From Amaranthus tricolor (lineage: Eukaryota; Streptophyta; Magnoliopsida; Caryophyllales; Amaranthaceae), in assembly GCF_026212465.1 (NCBI RefSeq), contig NC_080053.1, positions 5,182,287-5,246,286 on the forward strand: DNA of 64,000 nucleotides, read 5' to 3'. Under the pieces are notes generated by a model, which saw only the letters and a list, made by a program, of their open reading frames with translations, was not told the origin of the DNA and searched no databases. The translations under genes were made by a program, and so were the position numbers. Shown in pieces: positions 60,736-64,000 of this stretch. Each line of letters begins with the position of its first letter. Within the stretch, counting starts at the first letter, position 1.

Positions 60736-61444
60736 CCAATAGTGATACAAGAACGTAATTTTGATGCTAAGTTGATAAATAAGTCACTTCTTAAATAATG
60801 CCAGACTAAGAATAAACAAATCGTGGATGGTTTCGCAGAAGGACTATATGTCCCACCATAGTCAATGCTCACATTTCGACCTACACTATGTTGTTTAACA
60901 GTACCATCAGAATGCTTTTTATGTCTAAAAGTCCGTAGAAAACAAAAAAACTCTGACATTAGAAGGATTGGGGACTAAATCTCAAGTCTTATTCTGAGTT
61001 AAAACATCAAATTCAAAGTCAAAACCATTTTTCAATTACGGTCTTGCATCTATGTGACTATGAGGTAATGGATATTTGGAACCTTCTTGGTATTTGAGAT
61101 TGAGTTTAAATATATCGTATTGGCTTCGACCAAGAAGATGAATTAGATGGAACGGGCGAGGTGATCCATTTGTGCGTTAGGCATGCTATGCAAGGCCATT
61201 TCAGACATTAAGCAAGGTGTGCATTTATATAGAGCCCAAGTCTTGAAAAAGGATAGATACTCGATATGTAATTCATGATTCACAAATTCTTACTTGAGAC
61301 AGTCTGAAGAGACGTCTCAAGTTTGGACCGACCCAATTTTTGATTTTAAAAAAAAAGAAAAAGTAATTAAACTTTCTAAACACACGTGTATAGTTGGGTA
61401 TATAATGAACTGTGTTTGGGATTATAACCACTACTACATTAATG

Positions 61445-61825
61445 AGCTATTACTACCCCAAATACTCGTAGCAATAGGTTCAATAACCGTTGCAATAGGT
61501 CTATAGCAACGGTTCCATACCCATCGCATTTGTGGCCGTAGGTATAGATCTATTGCAACGGTTCAGCTATCTATTGCGATGGTTTCAATTTCACCGTAGC
61601 AATAGCTTCTTATCACCGTCGCTATAGATCTATTGCTACGGTCTCACTATAACCGTAGCAATAGGTTCTTATCACTGTCGCTATAGACCTATTGCGACGG
61701 TCACTTTGCAACTGTTATAATAAGTCTTTTGCGACGGTCATTGCAACCTATTGCAACCCCATGTTTTATCCGTTCCAATGGGTCTATGGCGATGGTAATG
61801 GCTCTCTATTGCAACGCCTTGATAA
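61445..61825. repeat. CACTA-3 subterminal repeats
   Basis: More than a dozen short motifs of the ACCGT(T/A)GCAATAG and CTATTGC(A/G)ACGGT types in both orientations. The design is the same as in CACTA-1 and CACTA-2, but the word is different, so this is another family. Confidence 0.85.
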
Positions 61826-61835
61826 AGCTATAAAT

Positions 61836-61994
<159 letters not shown>

Positions 61995-62095
61995 CTTTGA
62001 TATAATTCATCAACTCTAATACAAAATAAAGCACCAACTCTAATTAGTTCAATTAGTGGTTTTGATACATGCAACATTGCAAAAGGACTTCATCA

Positions 62096-62668
62096 TCAAC
62101 AAAGAACTTCAACTTTGATATAATTCCTCTTCTTCATTAGCTCCATCAAGTGTGAGTGTGATTGCCTTGCAACGGAGACCAGATGCTGAACTTTCAATAT
62201 TCCGCCTCTCCCAACCGTAACCTTGCTGCCGCGGTTATCTTTGACGACACTACTTGGTATATTAGAAGTTGTTGCCTGTAAGAATTTATATTTATACCTG
62301 TTTATCAATACAATCAAAGAACTTTGAATCATAGTGAATAAAAACCAAAGAGTAGAATTTACAGGATATTAGTATGTACCGATGAGACACTTCACGATCA
62401 CAGCTCAAAGCTGCTAAAAGATCAGTATTTGCATAATACATAAAGTCTATCTGCAAAAAATAACCCAAAATATGCCCAAAACTGATAAATACATCTATCA
62501 GCAAGAGAGAAGCAAAGTCAAATGAGCTCAATACCCTTTAAGCTTAACCTGTAGATCACCATGGCCTTCACTTCTGAACGCAACCGAAGGAGGAGTTGGT
62601 TGTAATGTTAGTTTGATACTTGATCCGGGCCATTCCAGATCATCAATAGCTTCTTTCAAAGCTGCAGA
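62096..62668 (-). pseudogene. RAD1: RAD1 (9-1-1 checkpoint clamp) fragment, three exons
   Basis: Three minus-strand exons join in phase: 62549-62668 ('SAALKEAIDDLEWPGSSI' ... 'SEGHGDLQ'), 62380-62450 ('IDFMYYANTDLLAALSCDRE') and 62096-62297 ('YKYKFLQATTSNIPSSVV', 'DNRGSKVTVGRGGILKVQ', 'HLVSVAR'). RAD1 forms a ring with RAD9 and HUS1 that signals DNA damage in the nucleus. The exons for the N-terminal half are not found upstream: the sequence just before 62668 is non-coding. After 'HLVSVAR' the expected final strand is replaced by an unrelated tail ending at a TGA. The fragment covers roughly the C-terminal half. It lies just behind CACTA-3, so a captured or truncated copy is likely. Confidence 0.8.
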
Positions 62669-63006
62669 CTAAAAATACACTTTGAAAGTAAGCCTAAAAT
62701 GACCGAAGGTCAAAAGTCATATCTCATCTAATCCTCATTTTATGCAGCATATTTTGCCTCGTGTATGAGGAGAGTTTATACAACATTCACACCTATGGCC
62801 TAAAGGGTATATGAGTAGAGGAAATAAGGTCCGAGCATGCATAGATTATAGCTAAGTTATTTGAAAAATACTATTGATATTGAACTATATAAATTGGTCA
62901 CCAAGTGGATTTAGAATCGCTAAAGTATCTGACATATCAGAAGGTGTAAATTCATATAAAGAACATATCTTTGCACATTAGAAAAGATCCCTTTACTTAG
63001 TTATAC
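62669..63006. other. Non-coding stretch between exon fragments
   Basis: AT-rich; no exon recognised. The RAD1 exon expected here is missing. Confidence 0.4.
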
Positions 63007-63388
63007 CTAATGTAGTCCTTCTCTGTCAAGAAAGTTTGAAGATAATCATCCTTTTTCTCAACTAGATTTTCAGCAAACATATTCTGTCAAAGAAAATAAG
63101 CATATTCAGCCAAGGAGCAAGAGATAAGGTCAGTTATTTGCAATATTAACAGTCAAGAATACCTGAAGTGCAGGTTTTAGGTCTGTTATGCCTTTCCCTC
63201 TCTATGAAGAAAATAACACCAAAATGAGAAAAATTAGATAAAAGGAAATTTATCGCAAGACGCTATAGGATAAATGTTTCACAACTACCTTCAACCCAAA
63301 CATATGTATCAGGACTTACATCAGATGAACTCTCATAAGTGATATCTGCATATGCATGGAATGATAGACTACTGACCCAGACAATAAT
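63007..63388 (-). pseudogene. Exon-like fragments of an unrecognised gene
   Basis: Three open segments with splice-like borders on the minus strand: 63320-63388 ('IIVWVSSLSFHAYADITYES'; donor GTAAGT), 63163-63201 ('RGKGITDLKPALQ'; donor GTATTC) and 63007-63083 ('NMFAENLVEKKDDYLQTFL'; donor GTATAA). A further open stretch near 63430-63500 ('FGAEESKRDGGNG') ends at a GTTAGT. Order and spacing look like a real gene with small exons. I do not recognise the family. It lies between RAD1 and PPR fragments on the same strand, which suggests a composite of captured pieces. Confidence 0.4.
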
Positions 63389-63699
63389 CTGCAAACTTGA
63401 ACAAACCGAATCAGAATACAGAAAATAACATCCTCACTAACCTCGATACCATTACCCCCATCTCTCTTTGATTCCTCTGCTCCAAATATCAACAAATTTC
63501 TAAGCAAATAGGAGAAAATAGAAATATTTTGTAGATTATAGCTTCAGCCAACAAGAAGCATAAAATTAATTCTTATGGAGGAATTTAAATGCTATAGAGA
63601 TTTGAGGAGAATAAAAGTAGCTTCAGCCAACAGTTTGTTAAATGTGCCAAAATGAAAACCTGTAGTACTAAACTAAACTGAAGATTCACAGAAGAATAC

Positions 63700-63852
63700 C
63701 TGCAATATCAGAAGATGATCAAATGCAGCCTAGGAAATGTTCAATATTGCATCTTGAAGTCTTCCTTGGTCATACCGCCCATGGATCATGATCGTATAAC
63801 ATCGCTGATCAGGTCCCAAACCGTCTCTCAACATTTCAGCCCAAGTTGACTG
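63700..63852 (-). pseudogene. Pentatricopeptide repeat (PPR) gene fragment
   Basis: The minus strand reads 'STWAEMLRDGLGPDQRCYTI' then 'MIHGRYDQGRLQDA', a typical PPR unit ('G..PD...YT.MI.G....G...DA'). A TAG follows shortly after. PPR proteins bind organelle RNA; one partial repeat unit cannot do so. A donor-like CAG|GTATTC ends the segment, as if it were used as an exon. Confidence 0.65.
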
Positions 63853-64000
63853 AACCATTTGCTCACAATTCCAATTCATATACAATTTCAATAAAAGATA
63901 ATACAATTTTGCTTTAGTCTTATCATCTAGAACTTCAATTTTGAAGTAACTCCATCAATTTTTCTTAGCATTACTTTGAAAGAATCTCACATTTCAAAAC
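63853..64000. other. Window end, nothing recognised
   Basis: AT-rich; may contain more PPR-related or intron sequence, but no supported feature. Confidence 0.3.

Overview
This is AT-rich nuclear DNA from a flowering plant. The evidence is spliced genes with GT-AG introns, a CC-NB-ARC-LRR disease-resistance family, a chloroplast RETICULATA-RELATED (DUF3411) gene fragment, a plant mobile domain (PMD) gene, and dense Ty1/copia, CACTA, Mutator-like and MITE insertions. A eudicot is likely. Amaranthaceae is only a guess, based on the style of the repeats. No bacterial-type operon, CRISPR array, tRNA or rRNA was recognised.

Layout. (1) 1-5344: a decayed Mutator-like element on the minus strand. 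A MuDR/MULE transposase (1820-4361) is followed by a PMD gene (1-1818), and three back-to-back hairpins (4939-5005) lie on its upstream side. (2) 5345-18090: first copy of a segmental duplication. It holds a fragment of the last RETICULATA-RELATED exon, an NLR gene broken by a 1-bp frameshift, intergenic DNA, a copia relic split by a 2.7-kb solo-LTR-like insertion, and a MITE. (3) 18398-33624: a Ty1/copia element (Copia-1) whose 5' LTR was hit by a 10.1-kb CACTA transposon (CACTA-1, 18492-28594). CACTA-1 carries a TNP2 remnant and a multi-exon Transposase_24 + Ulp1 protease gene. One intron of that gene holds a higher-order tandem array (169-bp monomers, 1.44-kb super-repeat, each with a 275-bp foldback). 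(4) 34391-40110: the last two exons of the RETICULATA-RELATED gene, with a very young, non-autonomous copia (Copia-2) in the intron between them. (5) 39904-61428: second copy of the segmental duplication, with the intact NLR gene (41768-45976, 1129 aa predicted). It is interrupted by CACTA-2 (50917-60744), which itself contains a 3.2-kb solo LTR. (6) 61429-64000: start of a third, different CACTA element, followed by exon fragments of RAD1 (9-1-1 clamp), a PPR gene and an unrecognised gene. These may be captured sequences.

The two duplicate copies act as each other's empty-site control. For the 2.7-kb LTR, CACTA-2 and (via the other LTR) CACTA-1, the uninterrupted target sequence is present elsewhere in the window. 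Target-site duplications and insertion order can therefore be read directly. The only gene that looks complete is the NLR at 41768-45976. The most unusual elements are Copia-2, which has almost identical LTRs and a single 908-codon ORF although the integrase core and the reverse-transcriptase centre are gone, and the intronic higher-order array in CACTA-1.
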